Position numbers and translations under genes: made by a program | The notes under the pieces: generated by a model | What the model saw: the letters and a program-made list of their open reading frames with translations, nothing else | What the model was told of the DNA's origin: nothing | Database searches by the model: none | Assembly: GCA_947058225.1 (NCBI GenBank) | Contig: CAMSGF010000042.1 | Coordinates: forward strand, 1-6,678 | Reading direction: 5' to 3' | Origin: an uncultured Eubacteriaceae bacterium | GTDB lineage: Bacteria > Bacillota > Clostridia > Eubacteriales > Anaerofustaceae | DNA length: 6,678 nt | Shown here: one piece after another, positions 5,563-6,678 of the stretch | Layout: the number at the start of each line of letters is the position of its first letter | Position numbering within the stretch: position 1 is the first letter of the stretch

Positions 5563-5739
5563 TTATTTAAGTCTTTCTTCGTAAGATTCAACCATTCTCT
5601 TAACCATTTCTCCACCGATGCTTCCGGCTTCTTTACTTGTTAAGTTTCCGTTGTAGCCATCTTCAAGATTTATGCTTAATTCGTTTGCTACTTGCTTTTT
5701 GAATTGATCTAAACCTTTTTGTGCTTCTTTCTTATTCAT
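5563..5739 (-). CDS. Alpha/beta-type small acid-soluble spore protein (SASP)
   Basis: These proteins coat spore DNA, shift it toward an A-like form, protect it from UV and heat, and serve as an amino-acid store when the germination protease GPR cuts them. At 58 residues it matches the family: GLDQFKKQVANELSINL (9-25), GNLTSKEAGSIGGEMVKRMV (31-50) and a charged tail. Start: ATG at 5737-5739, with GGAGG 8 bases upstream. A GTG three codons earlier is part of the Shine-Dalgarno GGAGGTG and would leave no room for it. Odd points: the GPR site, normally Glu followed by Ile/Val/Phe-Ala, has Gln16 (KKQVA). The usual TSRQNGS reads TSKEAGS, so the common deamidation-prone Asn-Gly there is absent. It is monocistronic, with its own promoter and terminator. 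I give no gene symbol because paralogues cannot be separated here. Confidence 0.93.
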   Translation of the reverse strand: MNKKEAQKGLDQFKKQVANELSINLEDGYNGNLTSKEAGSIGGEMVKRMVESYEERLK

Positions 5740-5775
5740 TTTTTTCACCTCCGTTTAAATTAAGTGTTACACTCT

Positions 5776-5804
5776 TATTATGGAAGTTTTAAAAAATATT
5801 ACAC
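5776..5804 (-). promoter_or_regulatory. Sigma-G-like promoter of the SASP gene
   Basis: On the minus strand, CATAATA (5776-5782) fits the sigma-G -10 pattern CATNNTA exactly. Upstream by 17 bases, GTGTA (5800-5804) fits the -35 pattern G-N-A-T-A/G only loosely. The predicted start lies about 30 bases before the ATG. SASP genes are classic late-forespore sigma-G targets, which supports the call. Confidence 0.5.
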
Positions 5805-6009
5805 TGGTAAAAATATACTTTTTTTACATTTTATCTCAAATATATAAATTTTAAAATAATATAGCTTATATATCCTTTCATTTAAAGGAAAAATTAATAA
5901 AACAAAAAACAACTTAAATAGAAAGTTTAAAAATTTATTATAATTTTTTTCTGTTTATAAATATATCGATATTATTTTGTGCAATAAGAAATGCTTTTTA
6001 ACCTTATTT
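5805..6009. other. A+T-rich intergenic spacer between the MerR-type gene and the SASP gene
   Basis: No gene is seen. Small inverted repeats are present: TCCTTT / AAAGGA (5873-5889), AACTT / AAGTT (5911-5927, with T6 behind it on the minus strand, a weak terminator candidate for the MerR-type gene) and a 10-bp palindrome ATATCGATAT (5963-5972). None is strong. Confidence 0.4.
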
Positions 6010-6495
6010 TTATTCAAAATGAAAAATACTTCTCTTTTTTTGTTTTTCCAAAGAGTTGTATCTTTCTTTTATAATAGAAAGCTCATAGCTTTTTTCTTTT
6101 ACTTTCATTCTAAGCCTCGCATTTTCGCTTAAAAGCTCATCTCTTTGTTTGAAAGAATTTGATTTTTTAAGGTCGGTTATCTCTGACTGCAAAGATTTTA
6201 CGAGATTTATAAGATAATCAAAATTATCTTCCGATGCTTTGTCGCTAAATTCTATCTTTTCTATTTTTTCTTCATTTTTTTCTTTTTTATTTATAACTTT
6301 TTTTATCTCGCTGTTCTTCATTCCTTTGTTTTTTAATCGTTCTATTTCCCTAAATAAATCAAGTTCTTTATCGGTATAATATCGTCTGTTATTATTTTCT
6401 CTTGGTATATCAAGTTCAAATTCACTTTCATAAAACCTGAGTAAATACGGCTTTAGTTTTAATATATCGCTTGCTTTGGTGACAGTATATTTCAA
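6010..6495 (-). CDS. MerR-type HTH protein with C-terminal coiled coil
   Basis: The 161 residues fall in two parts. Residues 1-70 form a MerR-like winged helix-turn-helix: the recognition region VTKASDILKLKPYLLRFYES at 5-24, the wing with NNRRYYTDKELDLFREI at 35-51, and KNKGMKNSEIKKVI at 56-69. Residues 72-154 are Lys/Glu-rich with heptad-like spacing and should form a long coiled coil. No metal-binding or ligand domain is visible. The plan, a MerR HTH plus a coiled coil, recalls RacA, the Bacillus protein that anchors chromosomes during sporulation, but sequence similarity is not strong enough to name it so. A transcription factor is equally possible. The start is TTG at 6493-6495, with AAAGGAG 7 bases upstream. 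The leader lies within an inverted repeat (6515-6561). Confidence 0.8.
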   Translation of the reverse strand: MKYTVTKASDILKLKPYLLRFYESEFELDIPRENNNRRYYTDKELDLFREIERLKNKGMKNSEIKKVINKKEKNEEKIEKIEFSDKASEDNFDYLINLVKSLQSEITDLKKSNSFKQRDELLSENARLRMKVKEKSYELSIIKERYNSLEKQKKRSIFHFE

Positions 6496-6514
6496 AACAC
6501 TTCTCCTTTTTTAT

Positions 6515-6561
6515 TTAGTTTTTATTCAATATTACCCCAAATTATTTAAAATATTTGTTTG
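6515..6561 (+). repeat. Left arm of a perfect 47-bp inverted repeat
   Basis: These 47 bases are the exact reverse complement of 6632-6678; the arms are separated by 70 bases of A+T-rich DNA. This arm begins just upstream of the Shine-Dalgarno of the MerR-type gene (about 20 bases from its start codon), so on the minus strand it is the 5' leader or promoter of that gene. It contains the distinctive block ATTACCCCAAATTATTTAAA. Confidence 0.85.
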
Positions 6562-6631
6562 TTTTTGTCTAAAAAATTTGCCTTTAATATTTTTTTATAA
6601 AAACCTACTTATATAAAAAAATATTATAAAT

Positions 6632-6678
6632 CAAACAAATATTTTAAATAATTTGGGGTAATATTGAATAAAAACTAA
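6632..6678 (-). repeat. Right arm of the 47-bp inverted repeat, ending at the window edge
   Basis: It matches 6515-6561 in inverted orientation without a mismatch and reaches the last base of the window, so the repeat may continue beyond. If it extends a further ~20 bases it would include a second copy of the ribosome binding site and start of the MerR-type gene, facing away. A fold-back artefact at a contig end would look the same. Confidence 0.85.

Noticed and set aside
1..6678. CRISPR array, tRNA, rRNA or insertion sequence
   Set aside because: No regularly spaced repeats, no tRNA or rRNA-like sequence and no transposase were seen on either strand.

Overview
The window looks like part of the chromosome of a low-GC, endospore-forming member of the Clostridia. 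It is strongly A+T-rich, has Gram-positive Shine-Dalgarno sites (AGGAG/GGAGG), uses TTG starts twice, and is dominated by forespore genes. I cannot name the genus.

Layout, in the direction of transcription of the sporulation genes (minus strand, right to left). A MerR-type HTH/coiled-coil protein (6010-6495) comes first, then an alpha/beta-type small acid-soluble spore protein (5563-5739) with a sigma-G-like promoter and a strong terminator. The spoIIA operon spoIIAA-spoIIAB-sigF (5426 to 3913) follows, tightly packed and ending at hairpins just after sigF. An oppositely oriented, A-rich gene occupies 2575-3691. The germination-channel genes spoVAC-spoVAD-spoVAE (2351 to 458) are next and end at a long hairpin terminator (396-436). 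The leftmost ~450 bases carry no convincing intact gene but hold several odd structures.

How it works together: SpoIIAA, SpoIIAB and SigF form the anti-anti-sigma / anti-sigma / sigma switch that starts forespore-specific transcription. The SASP and the SpoVA proteins are late forespore products, for DNA protection and for Ca-dipicolinate movement respectively. In many Clostridia spoVAC directly follows sigF. Here that junction is split by a plus-strand gene with its own sigma-A-type promoter. It encodes a single-pass membrane protein with Ig-like domains and a C-terminal region I do not recognise. Its reading frame is broken at a run of eight A's, and removing one A would restore a 371-residue protein.

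For a second look: the A8 frameshift and the insertion of this gene; a 54-bp perfect palindrome (127-180); a perfect 47-bp inverted repeat whose right arm ends at the last base of the window (6515-6561 / 6632-6678); two tandem perfect Spo0A-box matches next to a G-quadruplex motif at the left end; and a SASP whose usual Glu at the germination-protease site is Gln. I did not find a convincing new multi-gene system. The inserted membrane protein is the best candidate for undescribed biology.
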